NCBI RefSeq assembly: GCF_041381155.1
Contig: NC_091134.1
Location: forward strand, 31,811,540 to 31,875,539
Direction: 5' to 3'
Length of the DNA: 64,000 nt
Origin: Argopecten irradians
Lineage: Eukaryota > Mollusca > Bivalvia > Pectinida > Pectinidae
The notes beneath the pieces are model-generated. The model ran no database searches, was not told the DNA's origin, and saw nothing but the letters and a program-made list of their open reading frames with translations. Every line of letters starts with the position of its first letter. Position 1 is the stretch's first letter. The position numbers and the translations under genes were made by a program. Positions 24,640 through 35,419 of this stretch are shown one piece after another.

Positions 24640-24727
24640 CCGCATGATCCGTATCTTTCAGGGTCCGTAAAACAAACAATGACAAGACATGGTATAATAG
24701 CCCTAAAAAGTTATGAACTTTCCCAAA
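24640..24727 (+). repeat. left arm of a 3.6-kb-spaced inverted repeat
   Basis: The segment with GCCGCATGATCCGTATCTTT and AGTTATGAACTTTCCC is the reverse complement, with changes, of 28134-28219 (GGGAAAGTTGATAACTTTTT ... AAAGATACGGATTATGCGGC). The arms could be ends of one element or two independent insertions. Confidence 0.6.
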
Positions 24728-24889
24728 ATTACAAGTCTAGAAAGTTAAGAGGTCCAAAGATATAAATATACAAAATTTCATTTTAGACTTATGCGCGGTC
24801 CGACAGAAAGTCAAAAGTTAACGCCTCCAAAGCTTAGAAATGCTACTTTGCGCATGTCCGGAAATAAAAGTTGTTTACCGCAATGGAGC

Positions 24890-26260
24890 GCTCGCTGGCT
24901 TAGCATCAACTGTTGATTCGAAGTGAATAAGGAAGTTATTTAAACTAAGAAATGTTGTGAATTGCTGAGAATATTATATGGAAACGAATTCGAGCTATGA
25001 CAACAACTATGATTTGTGAATGATCTACCAAAACCACATAAACTGACTTCTCTTCGTCTCTATAGGTGAGTGGGGCCCCAAAGGGGTAACAGTATATTCT
25101 ATAAGTGTTTGGTCGCTTTTTGGAATTGGTACCGTAGTAAAATAGAGATTAGAAATCAGAAAAAGTGTTGATAAATTGGGAAACATATAACAGATTTAAT
25201 CTTGGATTACAACAGAAGCATTAATAGAGTCGTATTATACGCGTTTCCTTAAAAGATGATCACATACATGTAGCTACTGTTACAGGCTTACAGCGCCAGG
25301 AGTGTGATATCTTTTCCGATATCTATTTGTGTATTTATGTATATCAGTGATACATATCCTTTTACTGTATGCTATGGATATTACTTTATTAAAGAAGCCA
25401 CTTTCAAACTTACTTCATTAGTGCTCGTGTGTGTAAAATTGTATTTTTTTAGACTTACAGTCACTTAGTCACGTACTCGTTATCCTTTCTGCTGGTCTTA
25501 ATTATATAAAATTCACACCAATACATCATAAGTGGGTTAAGTAAAGAATAGTAATTGACTTTTTTAAAATATGTATTATATATTATGTCCAATACATTTA
25601 GGCTACATAAATTCTGGCACTAATTAGTACCATTATTCTTCACATGAAATGCCTAGACCCCTGTAATTCAAGAAATGACTAACCTAGTATCTAGTGAGGT
25701 TTGATTTTGATAAACGTGTTCAAAAAATGTGTAATTGTTATAAATTTGTGTTGACAGAAAGCAATTGGAACTAGTTTGTTTTACATGTAGGCTTACACTG
25801 AAAGATTATGTACATGCATGTATACATTATTTATCTATGTACATAACTGACATTTACTCCATATTTTCTTTATAGAATGTATGGGACCTTCAACCAGATG
25901 ACAGAAGTGCAAGATGTGATGGCAGCTCGCCCAAAAATAAAGGGAAAAACAAACTACATGTTTCTCTGAGATCAAACTGACAGTAAAAAATAAAGCCTGT
26001 TTGTAATGTACCCATTATGAACCAGAAAGAAATTATTGTCAAGAAGGAAGGACAGAACAAACCTAGCATAATTCTTTACTATTATCACCAGGATATTTTC
26101 AAATAATTTATTTCTTCACACAAATGAAAAAAGGAATAATAATGATTATTGCATGTTTACATACCTAGTATGTATAGCTTTTGAATAATTTATATGGAAC
26201 AAAGATGTAATTCCAATTTATGAAAAATTAAACCAATTAAAATAAAATATGTCATTTATC
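24890..26260 (+). ncRNA. possible two-exon spliced transcript, coding potential minimal
   Basis: A strong donor (ATAG then GTGAGTGG) at 25065/25066 and an acceptor (TTTCTTTATAG) ending at 25875 flank an 810-bp stretch. The second segment starts with an ATG at 25877 that opens 30 codons (MYGTFNQMTEVQDVMAARPK...) to TGA at 25969. It is followed by AATAAA-type signals near 25988 and 26240. No family is recognised, so it may be a long noncoding RNA, a remnant of a gene, or chance signals. The 5' boundary is a guess. Confidence 0.25.
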
Positions 26261-28133
26261 TGAGTTGTTTAATTATGTTGTGTTCATTTTAGAAATGTTC
26301 AAATACAGAAAATAAATAGCAAACAAGACTGGAGCTAGATCAAAGGTTATTTGGGTCAAAAGTCAGTGTCAAATCTCAAGATTTTGGCTCTATAGATATA
26401 CATATATCCCTATGTGTAATAAAAAAAATCTTGTTGTGTAATACACAGATTGCACATATATATAAGAATATCCATATATCTGTAGAGACAATAGCCTGTG
26501 ATGCATGTTGTTAAATTGCATTATTCATTATTGACTATTTTAAGTTGCAAAGTTTTGATTGAATTAGAAAGGAAATAGACTGACAATAACTTCTAATTAG
26601 TCCAGGTCAATCAAGGTCTACATGTACAAGCTCTTAGCAACTTCACTTAGTGTTTGGAGCAAGATCACACTAAAGGAATTAGGATTGCTTGAATATAAAA
26701 CAATAAACTAACAAAATACAACTAATAAAGTTAGATTTTCCACTAGGTTAGACTATATACATACTAAAAAATGAATTTTACTGCAATTACTCTGATGACA
26801 TGAGAATCACATGCTATGGTCAGCTTATTTACTACTGGATGCTATTTTGAACTCCAGTCATTTTTTTATTGACTTCAAATTCAATCAATGTACAATATGT
26901 GTACATGTACACTATACAATGTATATGAATGTGCTATTTGTGCATGAATATGATTGTATAAGAAACACCTAGGTCTTTCATTATACATGTTTCTGATTCA
27001 TTTGATTCAGAGGCAAATTCACGGCTGGACATCATATTATATGGTTCATTAACAAGCTATCATGTACATGTACATGTACATCACAAATTTAACTAAGGGA
27101 GCTGTCTTCATTATCTACACAGAAAATATATACATAATTGCATGTTAGACATTTAGAACTTTTAACACACATTAAACCGCCTTATTGCAACCTCAACCCC
27201 ATTCTTTTTTTTATTTTTTTTAAATTTCTGTAATCCTTGAAATCATATAACCAAATGTTTATAGTTTCACCAGAAATTTATCATCATGTTTTTAACGAAC
27301 ATGGAGCTTTTCCAACATAAATATCAGAAATATACATACAATAACATGTATTAAGTTTTATACTCGTTTATGGCGGTACATGGTGATTTTTTAACTAATA
27401 GATATGTATACATGTATACACATATGATATTGAACAAAAATGCATATTATGTCAAGTTTGCTCTCCGTGCATATTTTACTTGATTTATTATTATATTTCA
27501 TTTGGACCTTTATAAAACAAGTTATATGGTTATCCAAGGCAAGTCAAATATCGTCTGAGATATTTATTTTAAAAAATATCACCAGAGATTTCCATGTAGA
27601 TAACCATTTTTGTCTCTATCTAGTACGATGTGTCTTGTCTATTTCATTATTTATCAATACCATTATTTATATATCTGGTACATTTTTGTACAATTTATTA
27701 TCTTGTCTAGTACGATGTATGGTATCGCAACACGTATTTTATACGAAGTTTAAATACCATTCCCACAAAAATCCCTCCGGTGGCCCCCGGAAATTAGGCA
27801 AAGCATAGTCAACCGATCGCCGTATTGTAAACACTCAAAATGACCGAATGGAAGTATTGTTTACACGACGATAATATATATATATTGTTCTGGGGGACTC
27901 TTTAACTTCATCACATAACAAAAACATTCACTTGTTCATGATAAGTAACAAGTTCTTCTGTAGAAGTTCCTGCTAACATGAGAGACACACTTTTGACTGG
28001 GCAAGCCATTTCGTTTGGTCTGGAAAGTCACGTGATCGTCTACGATTGAAAATGAATATTCAAACACTCTGGATATCGAACTTTTAATCATTAATTTCTT
28101 TTGAACTCGGGACTTTTTGGGTGTGTTATTAGG

Positions 28134-28219
28134 GGAAAGTTGATAACTTTTTATAAGATATGTACCCTTATTTTCTTTTGTTGATTTACGGACACTGAAA
28201 GATACGGATTATGCGGCTT
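28134..28219 (-). repeat. right arm of the 3.6-kb-spaced inverted repeat
   Basis: Reverse-complement partner of 24640-24727, sharing GGGAAAGTT, TTTACGGAC, CTGAAAGATACGGAT and ATGCGGC in the expected order. Confidence 0.6.
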
Positions 28220-28837
28220 TAACTGGCATACGATAACATTCATACGATGGTTGCATTTATATGGTTTCTTGGATGAAGGACACTTGCGCCTTTGTTATGT
28301 TAGTGATTTTCATTTACACGGAGAAAATTTAATATCTGACTATAAGAATAACTATTATACCTCAAGTGAGAATCCTGCATTCGGATTGGTCGAGATACAT
28401 TTGGCATTTCAAACTCTCACATGGTAGTTAGCATTAGAACAATAAGAGACAATAGATACGTTCGTAGCAACCACTAGCAATGGGTGATAACATGTTTTGG
28501 ATAGTTGAAAATATTAACCGCCTGAAAAAGATGCGCACTCGTTTCTTATTCGTAGCCATCTTTGGTGGTTTGAAGCGACGCTTCCAAATCAGACTTGGAG
28601 CTTTTTATTAATAATTTTGACAAATTAGTCTGTTTATCTTTTTTTTTTTAAATCAAGTCCAGAGATTTACGTTTACACATTTTCGCTTACTATCGAAACA
28701 AAAATTCATTGAGATTTATAAAAAAAAACGTTAAAGATGTTCCCCGTCGACAGAGCATAAACGGTACTCATTTGAACAATAATGGTTTTTAATCGTGTAT
28801 ATATATATATATGTTTAATTAACACGAAAAATAATAT

Positions 28838-28962
28838 ATACATACTGCCTGTATTAGAGGATGACAGTGTCTAATGTCAGCCCGATGATGTCACTTGAGG
28901 AGAAGCCGAGAGTGACAGTGATATTCCGAGGGGTGTCACCCTCTAATGCAGGTAGTATTTAT
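28838..28962. mobile_element. foldback element of about 125 bp
   Basis: The left arm ATACATACTGCCTGTATTAG...GATGACAGTGTC faces the right arm GGGTGTCACCCTCTAATGCA...GTAGTATTTAT. A related fragment with GTGTCACCCCTCGGG lies near 31600. Confidence 0.65.
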
Positions 28963-29612
28963 TTTACAAGCTAACCGATGTTTACATGATATATAATTCA
29001 TTTTTCGCAATTTTCAGTCATGTGGACATGACGTACATAGCAATTATTTTACATGATGAATAATTTGCGTGTCCCTGTGCTTGGGCTGAGGTAACCAATA
29101 TTACATTTCACGATATCTGAAATCACCTATCTTAGTTAATATCTGATGATGTATGATTTAGTATTTCCTAATAAAAAAAAACTTTCATAACTGTAATGTA
29201 CATATAGCTGTGGTTTCAACATGAAGAAAAGTGGAAAAAATGATAATTACACATTGATCACAAAGCACAAAGTTTTTTGTTGTTCATTAATATACCTGGT
29301 ATATGATAATCTTTGTTTGTTTGTTATTTTATTGATATTTTGCCGAAATGTTCGAACGTCGGCGAAGACACCCCTAAGGGGAATGGGTTGTATTTCGCCG
29401 AGACGAAGCACTGGCCGGAGGCCCGTTATGATACGGAGAAAAACAGTTTTTATTTTATGACGTTACCATGGAATATCAAAGTTATGTGGTGTGAGAAATT
29501 GAACAATACTATTTTTAGATTACATCTTTCGATCGAGCCTACTGCGTATGCATCATAAAATTATATTAAGTTGAAAAATCACGATGACTGCATGGTGGGG
29601 TATAGTAGTCGA

Positions 29613-30078
29613 TGTCGGGAACCAATCTCTCCCAGGGTGCATTGCGGTCCCCACAATTTCACCTCTGTAAACGGCCCAGCGAATTTTCAAGATTCTTGAA
29701 AAACGTATTTCGAACATATCCTACATTCTTAAATACATATTGCAAGTTTCCTTTTGTATCATTTTCCTGTAAACAACTGTCAGTTCTGACATTACTTCAT
29801 TTGATCATTCAATACCAAACAAAACAATAATGGATTATTTTGCGGATACATTAGATTCACTTGTAAGTAAATAGTCACAATTTGCATACGACGTCCGCCG
29901 TTTCAAAAACAATAACTGTGACGTCATATGTAAAGGGGGCGCAATGCATTATTCAATCGTCATGACGTAATATTCTGTGACCCGAGATCAACAGACGGTC
30001 AGTTCGATTCGTGAGCCGTTGACAGAGGTGAAAGTGGGGACCGCTATGAACCCTGGGAGAAATTGGTCGGGAAAAGGT
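29613..30078. mobile_element. non-autonomous DNA element of about 465 bp with about 75-bp inverted ends
   Basis: The left end, with CTCTCCCAGGGTGCATTGCG, GTCCCCAC and TTTCACCTCTGT, is mirrored at the right by ACAGAGGTGAAAGTGGGGAC and CGCTATGAACCCTGGGAGA. No transposase frame lies inside. Confidence 0.75.
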
Positions 30079-31127
30079 CCGATTTGATACCTCCAACTCA
30101 AATATAACAAAACATAATTGAATGAATGCTATTTCTGAAACTTTTTGGACTAAAGATAGTTCATGTGAATGTTTAAGTCTTCAAATATTGCTTCTTTTTT
30201 AATGAATAAGAAGAGAAAAAAAAAAAAAAACACAAAAAAAAACACGAAAACATCACGATTACTGCTCTCGACCAGTACCGCGGTTTTATCGGTTTTCGAC
30301 GTCGAAAGACCAAAAAAGATTTTTTACACACAATGTCAAACATATTCAATGCAAATCATTAATTATATGTTTCAGATGCATGTTACTGATGTTTTTGTGC
30401 AATATTTCATGAATTTCATCCACTAAACGAAGCACTGTATCCACAAACGCTGTGCATACTGTTTCTTTTTGTCAAAAAGACGTTTAAGGGGAAAAATGTT
30501 TCAAGAAAAACTTACACTATTATTTCAAACTATGTTATGCTGTATATGAGTGCAAATTGCAACCATAATACCACAAACGAATACTTATTCCTTCAAAACG
30601 CCAGCTTGTAACGTTGAATTACCCGGGCTCATAGAGGACTAAAAACTGACGTGACTGGGATGTTCGGGATCAATCATCAAATTTAGAAATGGTAATCAAA
30701 ATAAAGAAATTAAACATTTATTTACTCGCATCGTAAAATTTTCCCAACGCAACTGTTACAGGAAATTCTTATTAATTGGTATCGAGCCTGATTAATCTCG
30801 ATGTTAGTGCTGAAAATATCTTATTTATTGATATTGTTCCGCTACTTTTGTTGAGTTGAAATTCGCAAATTCGAAGGGCGTCAGAACGCTTTTTTTCAAC
30901 CGGAATCACAGTAGTGATAAAGACATTCCAAGTGAATATTTGCATTGGGGGAACAGGGACTATAAAAATGATTTTCTCAAAAAGTAAGTAAATTAAAATA
31001 CATTTATTTTGCTGGAACTCTATAAGAATCATTCCGATTTCAGAACAGTTAGAATTATGAAGATACCTCTAACAGTATTATTATTTTATATTATGTAAGT
31101 TAATTATTATGTAAAATAACTTCTTTT

Positions 31128-31345
31128 GCCTTTGATCTATGCGCAATCAGTACTTCATTCCATAGAGGACATAGTGCCACGGATTTTTTTAAGGAGACAA
31201 TTAATTATTATAATATTTTTTATCTCGAATTTTTGAATGGTGGCAATGGTGTAAAGTAACTTTTATGACTGAAGAAAAATACTAATTCGTCTGCTCATTT
31301 TTGAATAGAGAAAAAATACTATTTGTCAGCGGTGGAACATCTCTA
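31128..31345. repeat. MITE family Y partial copy upstream of psi-KvC
   Basis: Has the left terminal block (ACTTCATTCCATAGAGGACA then TAGTGCCACGG) and the inner TTTGTCAGCGGTGGAACATC block of the 12647-12942 element. Confidence 0.65.
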
Positions 31346-32784
31346 AGGTTTTAACAAATGTAAGACAACCAGTATATTTTTGCCGAATGTCAATTGTGAG
31401 TATTCTTTTTTCATTGCAATGGTTATAAGCGCTACATAATGGAAGCTGATATGTTATTTTACTGCCGATGGTGAGTTTTCGACTTTTGCTAAAATAAGTA
31501 AAATGGTTCAATAGATTTCATATACTTGAAAATTAGTTTTGTTTCTAGACTTTTAGTATAATACAATAAACAACACTTGTATGAGAAGGTGCGGTGCTTA
31601 GTGTCACCCCTCGGGATACCACTGTCACTGAAAGTGCGGTAAATTTCCTTTCAAAATCATCCTAAACAACTACATAAAGTGCCGTCAGTAAGACAATAGC
31701 AGCCTCGTTATTACAAAATTATACGAAAAATATATTTTCTCATGCATTATGCATAAGCGAGACCTTCGCTGCTATTTCATTGGCTAACCAAAATAAAAAG
31801 TTGTTACGCTCCTTTCGGATCACCTCGTCATTTACCTTTGGCGTAGCTCACTCACCAAAGACACCCGAAGTGAAAATGGTATGATGATTTTCCAGAACTT
31901 ATATTTTGTTCGCTTATATATGTTTTTTCACCTTCTTTTTTCAATATTTTGAGCAAGAATACAATAATTTCATTAAACTATATATTGATTAACACAGTGG
32001 ATGTCTTCAGCCGGCCATAAACTACATGTGGTTATATGCTGACATAAGCCATCATTTTTCGTTTAATAAATTTGTCTGAAGATGGTCATAGCTCATTGAC
32101 AACAGCGTTGGTAGTAGAAGATTTGGATAAACAAACTTGTCAACTTCAATATTTTTTCATTTTTAAAAATCAATCAACTTTCACGATTTAAAAGATATGG
32201 ATTGTACAAAGTATATTCTCCAGGTTGGTGCTCACCAGTTTAAGGTTCAAGCAGGAGACTGCCCTCAAAATACTTGGTTCTAAGATTGTGATTTTCCTTG
32301 ACGTGACGTAGGAGGTGACCTCCGGTATAAAAAGGACATACGTCATTAAGAGACCCAAGGACTCGACCATAGCCGTGATACAATACTGCTATACGGGAAA
32401 ACTTACGGGGCATCTCTAAGAGTGTCTGTAAGGGTAAGTTTCCGACAAAACTTAAGCTCTAGGGGCCTGATTCACACGTACACTGTTGGAATTCTACTGC
32501 TATTACAAGCGCTGTTCTTTCGTGAACGATCAGAAAATGCTCGAAGGGTTCATTTTTTTGTTCTTAAAACCAGAACTCAGTATAGTATGATTTATGCCCA
32601 TTACCATATTATACAAATATCGACTTATTTTCAAGTGGATACGGTGATTTATCAACTCGAGAAAGTGATATTACCCGAGGCCGTAGATATGTTTTATTAT
32701 ATAGCATTAACATAATGTAAACCATTTGACTACATGTATATGTACATGTTTATTCTTCTTCATGATATTGAGCAACCCCTCGCA

Positions 32785-32842
32785 ATGGTCGAGTCCTTGG
32801 GTCTCTTAATGACGTATGTCCTGTTTATACCGGAGGTCACCC
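32785..32842 (-). repeat. inverted duplicate of part of the psi-KvC T1 exon
   Basis: ATGGTCGAGTCCTTGGGTCT...CGGAGGTCACC is the reverse complement of about 58 bp within 32312-32370, with only one visible mismatch. It lies about 415 bp downstream of its source. Confidence 0.85.
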
Positions 32843-33465
32843 TAAAAACAGGTCGATATCTGTTTTATTATATGGCATTTACATGATGTTAACCTTTTCA
32901 CTACAAGTATTTGCACATGTATTTCCTCCTCTTCAAATATTGACACTCTATAGTCCTGTTGAATAATTTCGAAGAGAAAAATGAAGGCTGATAATATTTA
33001 TAAACTAGAGAAAACACCACGTAATACATTTTACTTTTTTTTGAAAAATCTAAAAAAAAAGTACACACAAATATTTTCAGTGTCTCATTGATTCCAGTAA
33101 ACCTGCTGCTCCCCGACACATCTCGCTGAATGATGACGTCACAATAGATATTTGACGTAACGGAAATGTCCTCTACACTATATTTGGGTACGACCTGGAC
33201 TCATTGGAATTTTATATCAACCTGTGAAGCGATTTTGACGTCATAATGCAAGATTTCTATATTTTGGTACGACCCGGGGGTTTTGGAATCTTTTATCAAC
33301 CTGGAATGACGTCAAAATGCATAGTTCGGAATTTTCTGGTGGAAATCGTGTTTTGTTATATGACTGGTGCTTTTGCTGTATTTTGATTGGCCAATACGTT
33401 TCTCAGAAGTATTCATCAACTGCGATATCAACCCCGAAATCGGCGGCAAAAAGCACGCGAGGTTA

Positions 33466-33585
33466 CTGGACTGAGTCCAATCTGATTAAAATCAGCTGTT
33501 TGATACTCCGCTTACTACGTGCTCCGGAGCACGTAATAAGCGGAGTATCAAACAGCTGATTTTAATCAGATTGGACTCAGTCCAG
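33466..33585. repeat. 120-bp spacerless palindrome, one mismatch
   Basis: The 60-bp left arm (CTGGACTGAGTCCAATCTGA ... ACGTGCTCC) is immediately followed by its reverse complement. The centre GCTCC/GGAGC lies at 33525/33526. One position differs (ACTACG against ATTACG). Weaker pairing (CGCGAGG...) extends outward on both sides. Confidence 0.92.
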
Positions 33586-33970
33586 ATACCTCTCGCGAGT
33601 CCAGTAACCTGTGTCAAAAATAGATCGAGGAAAACTCCCTTATTCAATGACGTCGGGATAATCAATTGTGACGTCAATTTTATAGTCGGCAACATATATG
33701 GCGGAAGGCAGCAAGTTTACTGCGATCAACGGTGAAAACTGCAAACTTCAATTTATGGAAAACGTTCAAGAAAGCCTGACGGGCTGCAGTTGATACAATA
33801 TTCCAGTTCTACCAGTCTAAACCGTTAGCAAGAAACATTTGGATATTTACCATATACTACATGTAATTGCTTTTGTAAACAGAAAGTTTTCAAATAGTTT
33901 TGTTTTTTGTGTAGTTTTAAAAGTCTTTTTGAAGAGTCGGGTTAATATCATGTAAGTGTCATATAATAAA

Positions 33971-34113
33971 ACAGTTATCGACCTATTTTCAGGTGGATAC
34001 GGTGAGTTATCAACCCTCGAAAATGATATAACCCTCGGTCTCTGGCCTCGGGATATATCACTTACTCGGGTTGATAACTCACCGTATCCACCTGAAAATA
34101 GGTCGATAATTGT
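33971..34113. mobile_element. foldback element with 45-bp arms
   Basis: The left arm ACAGTTATCGACCTATTTTC...GAGTTATCAACC is mirrored at 34069-34113. Diverged half-copies are at 32617-32706 (CGACTTATTTTCAAGTGGAT) and about 32850-32876. All lie in the region that replaced the middle of psi-KvC. Confidence 0.8.
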
Positions 34114-35419
34114 TTAGTATCGTGGCGAGGAAGTGTAGTTTCAGCCAATCAGAAGCGAGCAAAACACACAGTCATATAATAAATGAAATTATCAGTAGGC
34201 ATGCAAACGTGTTGGGCTACTCTCCTTTATATTGGTAACGCGGGACCTTAGTGTAATACACTGATGTAATACAGGAGTTATCTTCTCCTGACCACACTTC
34301 CGGTAATGCTTGAAGAGTTATTATTGGAGTTACGGATTGAACTGATTCAGGCTGTACAATTTGTTTACGACCTACTCCTTTATTTACAAATGTTCCGTGT
34401 GTTTCGTCTCTTACAGGCGATAGAAAATAACAGAGCATTTAAGATCCTGCGTTGCTCTCTCGTTACTGGAATGAAAAACATCTACTTTCTAGTAGTGGTA
34501 ACCATGTGCATTTTCTCCAACTTTGTCTATTTTGTTAAAAACAAGTCCCATTTTCCCAGCATTCCCTCGGCGTGGTGATGGAGTATTGTAACCATGACGA
34601 CCGTATGATACGGTGATATTGTGCCGAAGACAGTGTTCGTACAGCTGATTGGCTGTATCTGTACTCTGTCAGGCGTTGTCCAATTTTTCTTATTATACCG
34701 GTCTTTGTCAGTATTTTCCCGACCACCTATGGATGCGCAAATGGATCAACGGACTTCGGACATGGGAACGAAGTTTTCAATAGAAAATCTTCACTGAATC
34801 GTGATGTCCAAAATGTGCCCAAATTCATACAGGTGTCCGTATACTTAGTAAGCATTTTACTTGAAGACAGGAAATGTTATTTAGTATCATCAATAGTAAG
34901 AACAATTTAAAAATATGTTGAGTTGAATGAAAAATTATACACTTTTAAAAATGGAAATTTCAATGTAAAATGTAATAAAAGACAACCGTTCAAGTTATTT
35001 AGAATTTTTAGTATCGAGGTTTACTAATGGATATCTTTTTTTTCTTTTTTTTTTCTTTCTGAAACCATGGATTGAGTACATTCACCAGTAACCAAAATAA
35101 GTGTATCAACCTTATATAAATCTATTTTAAATATGCATGATTTTAATCAGTTGTATATCTATGTCATTAATGGGTTCTATACGAGTAATTTAAATGTTGC
35201 AGTAAGCACGGTCCCTGTCTGCTCACTATTCCTTGCGGGCATGTGTATATAGACTGAAACATGTATCTATAGGTACAGATGAGGAGCGAAACATCGAGAT
35301 AGTAAGGTCGATTATGTTATATCAGAAGAATTCAAATTGGAAACAGCAGAATCTCTTCGCATAGAATTTTCTGAATTTGTTTTCATTAACAGTACAGAGA
35401 CATTGAAAAAATAAACATC

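Larger units (their letters stand above)
22168..32196. other. 10-kb gene-poor gap inside the Kv cluster
   Basis: No Kv exon or other protein gene recognised. It contains a pogo-like MITE (23018-23172), two copies of a foldback/minisatellite element (23228-23572 and 24165-24570), a long-distance inverted repeat (24640 and 28134), a possible spliced noncoding RNA, and foldbacks at 28838 and 29613. The 122-codon ORF at 27440-27808 is AT-rich and hydrophobic, without recognisable homology, and is probably chance. Confidence 0.6.
32197..34800 (+). pseudogene. psi-KvC: relic of a third Kv gene of the same family
   Basis: A T1 exon relic runs from the ATG at 32197 to about 32551. It begins MDCTKYILQVGAHQFKV and then shifts frame (ETALKILGSKIVIFLDVT continues in another frame). 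It has an in-frame TAG after that block, and the Trp codon of FWGL became TAG. A second relic at about 34300-34770 covers the S2-S3 region to S6. It reads LYLQMFRVFRLLQAIENNRAFK. In its pore helix one TGG became TGA, and the Gly codon of VGYGD became TGA. The part that would encode S1, the ectodomain and S2 is missing. The gap is filled by foldback elements and an inverted copy of part of the T1 exon. It cannot encode a channel. Confidence 0.9.

Noticed and set aside
27440-27808. 122-codon hydrophobic ORF as a membrane protein gene
   Set aside because: AT-rich sequence with an internal near-repeat (CTAGTACGATGT), no recognisable family, no splice or promoter context.
22240-31000. Search for additional Kv exons between KvB and psi-KvC
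   Set aside because: No T1 motif, S4 pattern or TVGYGD-like sequence was seen on either strand, so the gap appears to contain no further copy.
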